This document shows positions 1 to 44,900 of a DNA stretch of 64,000 bases, piece by piece. The stretch is from positions 18,465,224 through 18,529,223 of the forward strand of contig NC_092463.1 of the NCBI RefSeq assembly GCF_047495875.1. Direction: 5' to 3'. A program made the translations under genes and the position numbers. The stretch comes from Pithys albifrons albifrons (taxonomy: Eukaryota; Chordata; Aves; Passeriformes; Thamnophilidae). Below the pieces are notes generated by a model. It saw only the letters and a program-made list of their open reading frames with translations, made no database searches and was not told where the DNA came from. Each line of letters begins with the position of its first letter. The stretch's first letter is position 1.

Positions 1-131
1 ATACACGATTACTGTCTTAAAATACTCTTTTAGTTATAATTTTCAGTGCAAGCACTTTTACTTGAAATCAGATATGGAAGAAAAATGCCTGGGAAGAAGA
101 ATGCTCTGTCTCAAATGGATTGTCTTTGTAG

Positions 132-33299
<33,168 letters not shown>

Positions 33300-33785
33300 G
33301 AGAGACACTGCAAAGAGGACACTGCATGAAGTACCAGGCATGAAATACCCAGGATTGCAATGTGACGTTCTGCTGTGCCCTGCATGCATAAGAAATGGTG
33401 CTGACCCAAGCCAGAGCAATCTGCCTCTGGAAGACAAGTCCCTGGAGTCTGGCAGAAGGATGGACTGTCGCAGCTATGCTGAGGCTTCTTGATTTGCTTC
33501 AGTATCAGATAATCCGGGTTTGTATTCCACTCACTGCCAGATGTTGAAAATGAAATATGTGGGTAAGAGGAAAAAGGGAATTGTTAATCAATGTACAGTT
33601 TCACAGCAAGTTCCTGGGGTTTTAATGAAGAGATGCTATTTCTGACCTAGTGCTGTACATTGATCTATTTTCAGCATGAATGTTTGTCCTTTAAGTTTTG
33701 AGGTCTAAATAGCTTAGATAAAAAGAGTATTCCGTATTTTATTACTGAAGAGACCATATATTAACACTTAAATATATAGTATTTT

Positions 33786-33791
33786 AATAAA
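33786..33791 (+). terminator. possible proximal EML5 poly(A) signal
   Basis: AATAAA 487 nt after the EML5 stop codon. No strong GU-rich element follows, so its use is uncertain. Confidence 0.3.
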
Positions 33792-34084
33792 TGTTAAATT
33801 ATTATAAGGGAAATTATATTTCTATGGCGGGTCAAAAGGAAACATCATCTGGTGAAGCAGAAAATAATAGGGCTGATTCCTTAGGACTGAAATATTTCTG
33901 TATTTAGAGGCCTGGGTCACAGCCATGTCTGGTGAGAGCCGTTGGATATGCATGATCTTCATGGCTAATTTAGTGTTTTTGTTGCACTTAAACATTAAAT
34001 TAGTTCTATGAGCAAAAATAGATTTGCTCACTTTGCGAGTGCCTTTCCCACTACCTAAAAGTCTAACTCCAAATTTGCCTTGTA

Positions 34085-34090
34085 AATAAA
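34085..34090 (+). terminator. possible EML5 poly(A) signal overlapping a Pumilio-type site
   Basis: TGTAAATA (34081-34088) overlaps AATAAA, and a GTGTTGCTTG-type segment follows about 40 nt downstream. It is a candidate intermediate cleavage site. Confidence 0.3.
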
Positions 34091-35261
34091 AGTATTCTCA
34101 GTGGAAGAGAGATTATTGCTGGTGTTGCTTGACTGGGCTGTCAGCCTCCATGCTGGAAATGAGAACTAGGGTGAGGATTTTGTAGTCTTAATCAATGAAG
34201 CTTGGGATGTCACCAGTTGCAAAAATAGAATTTCATAGCAATATGAATTGATTTTATTTTCTCAGCATCATAGGGGGGATTCAGAGAGAGTATAAACTTT
34301 CCAAGCATTATATTTTGTACCTTGGATCTTTTTAACAGTTAGGACTAGCTGGGAGAGGTCTCTACTCAGATTTTCCTTCTGATTGTAAAAAATGTCCAGT
34401 CATATGCTTCTTTAAATGGACCTGCTGCCACCTTTAGCACTTATTCTATTCTGCAAAATAACTGAGACTCATAAGTTGGAAAAACATGTCAGTGATCATA
34501 AAAACCTGGCCAAAGCTGTGCTTTGGGTACAAGTGAGGAAGATTTCCTCAGCTGTTTGTCTAAATCATGTCACAGAGATGCGTTACAGACAGTTAATTTT
34601 CATGCAACATAGCAAGGAACCAAAGTCACTAATTGTCAGCACTGCTCTCATCATGGCATTCTGCTGTGACCATAAAGCTCCTTTCTCTGTGTGAACCAGC
34701 ATTGCTTTGGCAGTGTCACTTGTTTAGGTCAATCAGTAGGCTTTGGTATTATTCTTCTCTTGCATTTTCATATGCCAGATACAACTGGAAAGAAACAAAC
34801 CTCATCTCTTCTTGTAAGCATCTGGTGTGCATAGTGGTTACAGAGGGAGTGGGAGGGCCTGCAGATGGAAGAGAAGGAGAAAAGTTACTGAGGTAAACAT
34901 CTGTGTTTTCCTAGGTCCAGGATACCCAGCTGTCTTAGGTAATGTATTTTATATATAAAACTATAACAAATATTTATTTTAAAGAAGTTGAAGAACTAAA
35001 CAGTTATCAAGTTTCTCATCATGATGGTTCTTAGCAAAGTCTTTCCAGTCATGCAGCTGGTCTTCTACAGGAGCAAAAACTCTTGTGATTTGGTCATGAG
35101 TGTACACTGAGATCTTGTTGGCAACATTTTTGACTTTAGGGGAATTGGCATATGAGAGTTGAGGTTAAGCCTGATCTATATCATAATTTTGTTTCCTGCC
35201 TGCCTGTTTTATATGAAAATTAGTCTCCGGCATTTTTATCTATACCAGAGAATCAGGTTGC

Positions 35262-35290
35262 AGTGTGCTATTCTATGTCTGTGATTCTAT
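35262..35290 (+). mobile_element. possible CR1 3' terminus remnant
   Basis: GCTATTCTATGTCTGTGATTC resembles the ATTCTATGATTCTATG tail of CR1 elements in sense orientation. The sequence upstream is not recognisably CR1, so this is weak. Confidence 0.3.
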
Positions 35291-36200
35291 CCCTTATTAA
35301 ATACATCCACGCAGGACTTTTTGACTTTGAAGTAAGATTTGTCCTGCCTCTATTCTAGAGTTGCCTTTCATTGGATAAAAATGAATGACTGTTAAGAGCT
35401 CCCTCATAGTCTGTCCTACTCAGATTGCCAGATCAAAGTCCATTATTTTTTTTATCTCTGAGTTTTTCCTCAAAATCCTTGGTTTATTGAGCTCTTCCAC
35501 AGGCCTTCACCCAGCAAAGGAGGCATGTGGGTCAAGGTGGTTTGTTTGTCAAATCCTTGTCACTGGTCCTCTTATCTTCTCCTCCCTCCCCCGACCCCCT
35601 TCATTAATGCTGTGCCTCTGTGCTGATAATTTGTCCATTGGTGCTTTTGCCCTGAGGAATCCCAAAGGCCACACCAGAGATGAAAGACAAGCAAGAATCA
35701 GGCAGGCAAATCACAGCAGGGCTGCCCTGGGAAGCTGCAAGGCTGGGAGCTGAGCCTCCAGATCTCCCTGCTGCTTCACTCTCTTCCAAACCTCACTGCT
35801 ACTGTAAAGGGCTGGTTTGGGAGCTGGAAGCTGAGCAGCTCTTTAAAAACTAAACTGCCAGCATTGTGCCTCCTATTGCAGCCCATATTAATAGCTAGTG
35901 TTTTCCCTGGCAAAACTGCTCAGTGGTTTGCCAGGTAAAATGAGGTCAGACAGCTGGGAATGATCACAGTGAGGAGAGAAGTAGAGCCTCAGTTGCAGGT
36001 TTCTTCCTCAGGACAGTTTGGAGCATGTTTTGTAGGTGCTGGCTGTAAGCATTGTCAAACTTGGCAGCTTTGTGGTCTTTTTGATCTTCTTGTCTGTGAT
36101 GGTGCTTGCTACTGTGCCTCATTTGCTGTTTACATTAAATGCTACTGTAGTAACTTGGTAATTGTTGCCACCCACATTTGAAGAGTGTATATGGGAACAG

Positions 36201-36222
36201 ACTGCCTGTTTCAACAGGCAGT
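36201..36222. repeat. 22-bp near-perfect palindrome
   Basis: ACTGCCTGTT and AACAGGCAGT flank TC: 10-bp perfect arms with a 2-nt centre. If transcribed it would form a short hairpin. No function is assigned. Confidence 0.8.
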
Positions 36223-36564
36223 GGGAGCTTGAGGCTGGTTGCTCCACAGAAACGTCAGAGAATGACTGAGCCCCTAAGGGTAGGTCAGGGAAGAAGCTGG
36301 AATGGGGGGGAGTAGTGGCAAACTTCATTCTGGAAGCATCAGGGAAAACTGTGTGGGCAGAGGAGCTCTGCCTGAAGCTGGAGAAAGCCTCTTCTGTGGT
36401 TATACAACACCAGGGAAGGGGAGGTAAAAGTTCTTTGTATAATTTATTCACTCATAGTGGATGGTTTTTTACTGTAGCTTGTCTTTTGCTTAGCAGCAAA
36501 CATACATCTTTGGGATCTTTAGTCAGCAATATTGTTAGTAATAAATTAACCAGAGAACTGATTC

Positions 36565-36570
36565 AATAAA
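36565..36570 (+). terminator. possible EML5 poly(A) signal
   Basis: A cluster CAATAAAAATAAAATG, followed by AAAAAAATAAATGTGCCC. It is a candidate intermediate cleavage region about 3.3 kb after the stop codon. Confidence 0.3.
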
Positions 36571-38312
36571 AATAAAATGATGTTTCACTTAAAAAAATAA
36601 ATGTGCCCTTGAAAGCTATGTAAGTGTGCTTACAAAAAGAAGAATGAGAAAAAGGAAAATCCAGCTCCTAGAAGCAAGCAACATTAGAAATAAACACATT
36701 TTTAAATGAAAGTTGCCATAGTGCAGGAACTGAGCAACACAGTTGGGAATTAGGTCAGGAAGAGCAAATTAGCCAAATACGTTTTATCATTTAGACTTGA
36801 AATCTTAATTTCTTTTTTTTTTTTCTCAAGGAGAATCATCATATATGACTTTCTGATTTTGCTAGGGGAAAGCAAAAGGTGGTGTAAAACTAAAATAAGG
36901 AAAGACCTTCAGAATATTAAGACTATTTTATCACTTGTTGGCAGTTGAAGGAAAACACATTTAGAGCAGCTTCTGGTTTTGCTCTATTCCAGTGTTAGCA
37001 AGATTCATTTCAGCATAACGGAACTTTATGCAGGTCAGGTTAATGCTGACCTGGGATTGTGCCATCAGAAAGCAGGCACATTGCAGATGAGTTATCTCCT
37101 CAGTCTGGAAACCAGACTGAAATACAGGACATCAATACCAAGCGCGGGACTTTGCATTCAGGAGCATTCAGGAGTGGCTTATTTTAAAACCATGGTCCAC
37201 GTTCAGCTGCAGCCTAAACCACCTCAACCCCGCTGTCTGACTTGCAAGTTTGCCAAGACACACAGTGCCCTTAGAAAGCCCTGAGCACCTGCCTGTGCAG
37301 CACCTCAGCTGCTCTCTGGGCTGCACTGGCACTGCTCGCGTCTCCACGTGCCCATGTGCCCTCCAGGCCTGTGCACTGCAGTCTCCTATGGGACTTACTG
37401 TGCATGGTGCAGTGGTGAGACAAGCAAAGGATCTTGGATTCAAATACAGTGCTTAAATGGGCAAGTGACGTGTTCCCTGTTTCGTTATCAGTGACATAGA
37501 TGTGACAAGCCTTAATCCTTTAAGATTTTTTTTAAAAATTCTTTTAGCATAGGTTATGGACAGATGTCGCCTTGTTAGTGTTTTGGACAAAGTGGAGAAT
37601 TCTGTAGACTGTACAGAAAGGAAATTAAGACTGCAAGTCACAAAATAAATTGCCACATCAGTGATACAAGCATCCCTAGTTGTATTGCATTTGTATGTTT
37701 TTTTGTTCTCATTGGTTTTTTATGCTGCCTTGTAACCTGCTCTGTTTTTCTAGAGTTTTTAGCTCTGATTTCTGCTCATATGGATAGATCCATATGCTTG
37801 CCCAAGTCTGCTATCATTCTTTATACCAATCACTGTGGGGTGGTTAAACCAAGCCCAATTCTTTCATTGTCCCCAGCTTCTGCTCTTCAATTAGCTTTGA
37901 GTTCAGATTTGAACTCTATGTATCTCATTTTAGGAAAAAAAAAAGGCATAGTTTTAGGTGTGTAATATGCATAAAACCCACAATAGGTTTCCTTGCCAAA
38001 ATAATTGTAACCAGGAGGTACTACGTGGGTTTTGTCTGGTCTACCTGATGCTAGAACAGGTAACTGCTCACCATCCCTCTCTCAGTTTACAAACAGCAAA
38101 CCAGTCGTAACTTTGATACCATGATTTGGGGTTTTTTTGTTGTTGTTGACTGTGAAACCAGGAATCCAACCCATTCAGTACTTCTTTGGAAAGAAAGAGG
38201 GGAAGAAAAAGAAAACAAACACAGAACATGTGTTCTCTTCCCCACCCCCCAGTTTAAAACGAAACAACCACAAAAGGTGTAAAGTCTGAGCACAGTGACA
38301 ATAGGGCAATTT

Positions 38313-38348
38313 TTATAATTTCCACAATTCTTATAATTTCCACTTCTT
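38313..38348. repeat. 18-bp tandem duplication
   Basis: TTATAATTTCCAC at 38313 recurs at 38331 after ATTC. A local duplication in the region between the two genes. Confidence 0.7.
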
Positions 38349-40976
38349 TTTGGAATTATGGAACATAAGGTGGAGGAAACAGTTAAGAGGAAACCAGAAA
38401 ACATAAACATGTACTAAAGGTGAAAGAAAGGAAAGCAGAAGGAGGAGCACTCATAAATAGCCAAAAGCAAGAGTAAAGAACTGACACGGGTGGTGGGGGA
38501 TGGCAAACATCTTGTTTGCAATGAGAATTATTCAGTGGCTGCTTGGGAAGTGCCGGGACTGGAGACCAGCAGAGTACTCAAGGAAAGGCTGCAGACAACT
38601 TTGGTTGCTCTATTTTTGGGACAATGCAGCCTCTCCCATTCATTGCTCTCTCCAGTCCGTTGCTATGGGACACCTGTTTAGTGCTGAGGCCCAGCAGCTG
38701 ACACAGGTCACCTGCAGTTGCACATGGGAACAAAGAAAGTACTATAAAGATAAAAGTGCTCTGTAGTACTGAGAGCTCAGGCAAAGGAGTTAAGGGATGC
38801 ATTTTAAAGTGGTACTCATCTTGCCACCTAAACCAAACATGGATTGTTTTAGTAGACCTCTTCTGAAATATGTTCTTTAAACAAAAAATACTAAACCAAA
38901 GAAGTATTATGCTTCAGAAACTCTTCATTACCAAGCTATATCCATCACTGCCACTCCTGTTTCTTCCCTGTTGAAACTTTATTTGCCAGTTCTTGGTTCT
39001 GTTCCCAGGCATTCACAACACTTAAGAGGACAGACATTAAAGTTCTGGGTTCTATTACTTTTACTCAAGTTTAACTCAAGGTGTGGCAGAGAGAGAGAGA
39101 GGGCAGTTGAGTTTGGGACATGAGGCAGAATGTTCCTATCACTTGGTATTTTTTGATTTTTCTTCCATAAGCCAAAATACAAATTTGTGTTTCTGTTGCT
39201 GTTTATAACTCCAAGACCCTACAAAGTGATTTTGCCCTTAGCAACACATATCTCACTCAGATGTCATGTGAGTGATGTCATGTCATGCCTTTTGAAAAAC
39301 AAACCCCCATCCCAAACCTAAATCAACAAACCTCAAATGTCTTTTGTTTTTTAAAACATCCCCCAAATTATAGTCACATTTGTTCCAGTGAAGTAAAGAT
39401 GTGTGTGATTCACACCATTCTACATTTGTAAAAGAATGGGGGGAAAAGACAAGGGCTTAAGGAAAAATGTAGATCATTGAAAAAGGTGCTGAAAAAGGGC
39501 TGTAGTAGGGGGGTATTTTAGTTTCACTCCTCTGCAGGATTATAAGCCTTTAGGGAAAACAAAATATTGTTCATGTAATATCCTCCAATTATTCATTCAT
39601 TAGCTTTGGCTATTACTACTCTTCTTTCTTCCCACAGAAGCCCTTATCCCAACTGCCCCTCCCAGCTGCCAAATAAGTGTTTATTTCAATGTAGTGGTTG
39701 AGAGAGGTTGGCTTTTACCACAGCTCTGCTTTTACTGTGGTGATTTGCAGTACAAAGCCAATACCAAGCATTATGTTGCTGAAAATTAATTTTCTATTAA
39801 CTTAGGTGCAAATTCTTGCAACTGGGGAGGAGGGGGGATCTTTCCATGCAGTGGAGCTGGAAGTGGTACTGCTGTAATGCCATGTTTTTTTCAACCTCCA
39901 GTTGCACCCAGGACATGCTCTACACTGTATTCTTTGGGAATCCAGTAAACATCCTTTCTAAAGAAACACCAAGCATGAACACAGGCACAAATTGCATGAA
40001 ATGAAAATGGTTTCCTGTACTTTTGTGAAATGTTGGTGCTGTTGGGTAGTACTTTACACATTTCTGGTCTATTTTTCCTTTTACTTGATACCAGATGCCA
40101 TGGTGTCGTGGTTTGGGTGTGAAATAGCCTGTTAGTTTGTTTCTTTGTTCTTTTAAGCAGTATCTGGTAATTATAAGCTTTGTTTCTGCTTTTTAGTTCA
40201 GTTGCAGGTCTACAGCATAATATATTAAGCAATGGAAAAGCTGCATTACTGATTCGTGAAGAAAGTTAAGGCATTTTTAATGTAAAATTTCACATTAGAA
40301 TACACTCAAGACCACAATGGTAATTTAAAATAATGTAACAAACTACATAAATGCATTAGAACCACTCCCTTTAAAAAAATGCACTTTTAGCTTTGTGGCT
40401 TGGTTTGTTCACTGTTTTTTAGCAGAGAAAAAGCAGCAGCTCCTTTTCTCACACTGAACACTGTGCAGTAGGTTATAACCCAGCAGTGGAGGTGGCTCTG
40501 GTCTTTCTGCTGCCCTTACAAATTACTATGTCCTCATCTCACACGGAAAAGGAAAATGGCTTCCTGCTGGCAGCTATTTCTGCAAGGGACAGCTAATGGA
40601 GACATTGGGAAATTCTGTAGAAAAATGATGTTCTTTGCAGTCTTTCATTTGGAAATCCATTTCAGTGCTCCGTACACCACCAGAGCACATCCTCCTCTCC
40701 TCCACTGCCCTGTCAGGTCACCTTAGGAAAGTATTTTACTGTAGTTCTTTAAGCTTAAAATCCAGTTGTCTGTTCAGATTTGTTGTTTCATTATGGAGTG
40801 TGTCAGATAATCCCTCTTTCTTTAACAAGAAAAAAAAAAAGAAAAAAATTGTTTAAACTAGTCCAAAGGTATGGTCATGTATTACTGTAATAAAGATCAT
40901 GGGTTTAACTGTACTCCATTTTGGTTTCCACCATGACCATCTAATTCCTGTAACAATGTTGTATGTTTATTTAAAG

Positions 40977-41003
40977 TATATATACATATATATATATATA
41001 TAT
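40977..41003. repeat. TA dinucleotide repeat
   Basis: An uninterrupted TATATA run with one C, in the AT-rich block before the distal EML5 poly(A) signal. Confidence 0.85.
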
Positions 41004-41258
41004 GAAAATTAAATGTCAGATTTTTGCATTAATTAAGATTTTTTTAAATTTGAATATGAACTTTGAGTACTTTATTTAAAAAATATTAAAAAATACTTTC
41101 CTGGAGTGTTTAGTTTCAAAATTCAAGACTATATTTGTCAAATTTAAGTTTAAAATATGTAGCTAACATTGTTTTCTGATATTGAATGTAAATATTTGTA
41201 AAAAGAAATTCTTTTGTATATTTTTGTGAAAATGTAGTTCCCTAAAAGATAAAGATTT

Positions 41259-41264
41259 AATAAA
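41259..41264 (+). terminator. EML5: candidate distal EML5 poly(A) signal
   Basis: AATAAA in TTTAATAAAAAAGTGCG, followed at once by GTGCGTTTATGTT, a suitable GU-rich downstream element. It is about 430 nt short of the opposing ZC3H14 poly(A) signal. Assignment to EML5 is inferred from position and strand. Confidence 0.5.
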
Positions 41265-41684
41265 AAAGTGCGTTTATGTTACTGCTCAGCACTTTTCATC
41301 CTTTTAGTATCATCTAAACCTATTTATGGGCATGTGTGTGGATTATTCTTTTGCTGTGTAAGTCACAAGAACTTTCTTGAAGGAGAAGATTACAGAATGT
41401 GCCCAGTAGCAAAAAAAGGCTTCTTCAAAGAGAGATTCAGAGAGGTATTTTCTTTCTTCTTGGTAGAAATGGAGACATCTGAGAGCATTTATTTTCAAGT
41501 GAAGTGTCATTTCATAGACAGTATCATATTTCTCCAGTAGTATGCACTGTACCAAACACTTGCTAGACAAAAAGTACTTCTAGCATGATCCAAACTCAGG
41601 AATAAGCTTTCCAAGCCCTTCTGCTGACACACTTTCTTCTTCAACACATCTAATCTTAAACAAGGAACATTACCCAAACAGAAC

Positions 41685-41970
41685 ACAAAATGTGCTTTGA
41701 AGGTTTTTAATGGAATTTAAAGTAAAACTTTTCTTACACAGACATTTTCTTCTTACAGTGTAAAAAAAATGTAAAATTGCTCAAACTTACAAACTTGGAA
41801 AATTAGAGACATTTCAAGTATGCAATCAGCCTTGTTTTATGAAAACAATGTATATATTCAAAGTCCAAAATGCATGAATCTTTTCTAGAATCCTGGACCC
41901 TGCTGGTTTATCTTCCTTTCCACGTTGTCCAGAGGAGGCAAAGCTCCAGGTTATATCCCAGGCTGTATAT
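41685..41970 (-). other. ZC3H14: ZC3H14 3' UTR (probable extent)
   Basis: It runs from the stop codon at 41971-41973 down to the region after the ATTAAA at 41711-41706. It is about 285 nt and AT-rich. A further AATAAA on the - strand at 41493-41488 would allow a longer form. Confidence 0.5.
41706..41711 (-). terminator. ZC3H14: candidate ZC3H14 poly(A) signal
   Basis: ATTAAA on the - strand, followed by TTTGTGTTCTGTTTGGG, a good GU/U-rich element. It lies 260 nt after the ZC3H14 stop codon. Confidence 0.5.
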
Positions 41971-41977
41971 TCATTCA
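41971..41977 (-). CDS. ZC3H14: ZC3H14 last coding exon 17 (7 nt coding)
   Basis: Acceptor CCCCCTCAG. The first T completes AG|T (Ser), then GAA and TGA at 41973-41971, giving the conserved ending QTSE. The rest of the exon is 3' UTR. Confidence 0.9.
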
Positions 41978-44900
41978 CTGAGGGGGAAGAGAAAAACAAT
42001 TCCTTTAAGTAACAATTCTACCACTCTAAAGATGTTTTAAGAACTGATCTGTATCCTACCCCTGCAATGGTTAAAGCCTTTGCAGACAAGTTTGTTGGAG
42101 TGAAAGGCTCGTGTGATTTGAGGATCTTTAAGACAGGCCCATAGCTTGGGAAGTTTGCTACTAGTTTATGAAATCACAGATAGGTATCAGGAAGCAGCTG
42201 CTCTGCAAAAACACTCAAACAGGTGAACCTACTGTGGAAAAGACAAATCTTGGACACAAGACAAAGCAACAGTAAAAGAAGAGCTGACATTGGATTTTCA
42301 GTTTTATTCAAATAAAACTCAGGCAACAAAACATGTCCAGGTCAGCATTCCAGTGACTCTGCCCTATCTTGGCTGCAGGGCTCTTGTTCATTAGGATTGC
42401 ATCACGTTATTTAATGTTTATACTACTGTCTTTAAAAGAAAAATGCCTATAAAGGGTATTTTCTTCATACAGTCTTTGTTGTTCATCATACACATATTAC
42501 TACTGTGAGTAACACCATATTAGTGATGGCACAACATACTTTTTCATTTTCTTGGTTAGGTTTACAGTGTGTCTCACCTGGTTTGAGTTCGAGTCCATTT
42601 CAAGGCGTGGCGTGGAGGTACCGCAACAGTGGGGTGGTAGAAAGTGCAGTCTGGTCTCGTACACTGGGTATTAAACCTACAATGCTGCAAAGGAAAAAGC
42701 ATTTCAGAAGAGGCTCCTTGATGCTGCCACCTGAGCTTCTGAACGAGCTGCGCGTTGGATCGCTGGGGGGCAGCTCTGACCAGGACTCAGCCAACAGCAA
42801 CACCCACCAGTGCCATCAGCTCAACCCAATGACAAGAAAATCCATTTTTTAAAAAATCCTTTTTTTAAAAAGTATCAGCTGTAAATCTGATGCTCCAAAA
42901 CTGCCTCTGGACTGACAGGTGGAAGTTCCTTCGCTTTCAAGGTTTAGAGTTCAGTTTGAATCAATCTGTGTGCACAGGTTGGGAGCATCTCAACAGCACT
43001 GTCTGAGGAGCAGGAAAAGCCAGAGTATCTGGCCAATAATACCTGGGCAGAGTCCTGGGGACCCCCAGCATCTCAGCAGTGTTAGGGCTTGAAAAAGCAC
43101 TAAACTTCTGGCAGTAAGAAGATGCAGGACACAATTCTGTAGAATTACCAGGGTAACCAGACTCTTGTACTGTATCAATTACATTACTACACTTTAGGAT
43201 AGCTGGGCAATTTTTAAAGTTTTCTTTATCGCAGCACATCTGAAGAAATAGTCAAGAGTCTTGACTGTCCTTCTAGACAGGCTACAGGATGTCCTCCTCC
43301 TCAGCCCCCAGCAGCATGTGTTAGAAACATGACTTAAAAATGTGATTTCCAAATTCTTTCAGTCACTACTTTTGCATATTCTGCTTCTGAGCTAAAGTCA
43401 AAATGTGAAAAGTAAAACCAAAAAGTGTGAAATCCTAGTTTGATTTCCTGTCTCAGAGTAGCATATTTCAAGTATTTTTCCAGAAAGAAAGAGGAGATAA
43501 ATCTTACTTTTGGGTGGTAAAACGGACATTCCATTTTCTTACAAGCAGGAAAAAACTTGCACAGCGGACTACTGGAGGGTATGGGCAGTGTGGGCAGGGG
43601 TGCTAGTAGTAGAAACAAAAAGAACAAGAAGTGAGCCTGGATCAGAATAAATTGTCTTTTTAAGACAGCTCCACACAACCTTAAATATATCAATCCTTCT
43701 GCAAGAAATTGTGTTTTATAATACACCAAAGTTGTGCAATAAATACAGCGCATCACAATGCAGAGAGTGGATCTCATCCTGGAGCACAGCAAGACTTATC
43801 AAGTAATCATTTAACTTGGCTCTTCACCATTTCAGGACAGAAGGTACTATGGTCAAAGCAAAACTTCCAACAAATACTGGTAGGCAGAGAATCTCAAAGG
43901 TTAAATTTAGACAGCAGCAAGCCTGTTAAAAATTTCAGCTGACCAGACTGAAAAGCACAGGCACTGCACTTTCCAGGAATACAGAGGAGCTTCTGGAAAT
44001 TATATGGGAGACAAGCACATTGTACTTGGCCTTCTCACAAAGTAACAAAACTGCCCTGTGCTGTGACTACAGGCTAAATTACTTCCCAAAGATCATGTGG
44101 TAAAGGCCTTTCACTTTGGCACTGTTCAAAGGCTCAGCAGCAATACCAACCCATAATCCAGACACAGTTATTGCCTTCACCGGATAACCTCACCCCTGAG
44201 TGTCCCCTCATCATTACACCAACTTAACTCCTACACTGGCATCAAAGTAAAAATCATTCAAAGACAGAAGCCTCTGTTTTCAGCTTATCATAAGCCCTTG
44301 GTACAACGTATGTTGAATTTAGGAAATATATTTGAGTAAAACTGCAGTGCTGGCCAATCTCTTCAGAGAAATGGGCAACTTCTGCAAATCACCACTCTGG
44401 CCTTGCACCGACTTCCCGTGGGCTCTTGCATAAGAGTGTTGGAGAATGTTTCTGACAACAGGTTTTGCAGTAACACTGGATTATTATTTTCCATCTAGCA
44501 ATAGATGAAGAGTTGAAATGAAATTAGGTCATATCAGGCAAAAAATTAATTTTTAACTGACGTCAGTTTCTGTTACCACAAATATTGTTTTCCCTTCAGC
44601 ACTTTCATTTAAAGCTCAGAAAAGAAGATGTGCTCACCTGGTTTAGGAGATGGATGGGGGGTTCGTCGACTGGCATGAGTGTAAGGACAGTCTGGCTTAG
44701 TGCACTTTGCATCATATTTACAGTTGGGATGGATGAACAAGCATTTATCAGCAAATTTGCAGTTAGGGAAAACTCTTGAGGGAAAAGAAATTGAGTCAAT
44801 GGCTCATATTTGGAGCAAAATCCCCAAACATCTGTTGCACATGAAAGCCAGAACATCACAGAAAGCCAGAACTACAACAGGGCTCGGGCATGTGCTAGTT

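Larger units (their letters stand above)
33300..41285 (+). other. EML5: probable long EML5 3' UTR or intergenic sequence
   Basis: No exon, RNA gene or clear transposon was recognised across 8 kb. Its open frames are short and unlike known proteins. Possible early poly(A) signals are AATAAA at 33786, 34085 and 36565. A very AT-rich stretch at 40905-41264 ends in AATAAA (41259) followed by GT-rich sequence and contains a Pumilio-type TGTAAATA at 41187-41194. That texture suggests the distal end of a neuronal-type 3' UTR. How much of this span is transcribed cannot be told from sequence alone. Confidence 0.45.

Noticed and set aside
43334..43792. 152-codon - strand frame with a hydrophobic N-terminal half
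   Set aside because: It is only read-through of the intron on both sides of ZC3H14 exon 15. The hydrophobic run is the translated pyrimidine tract.
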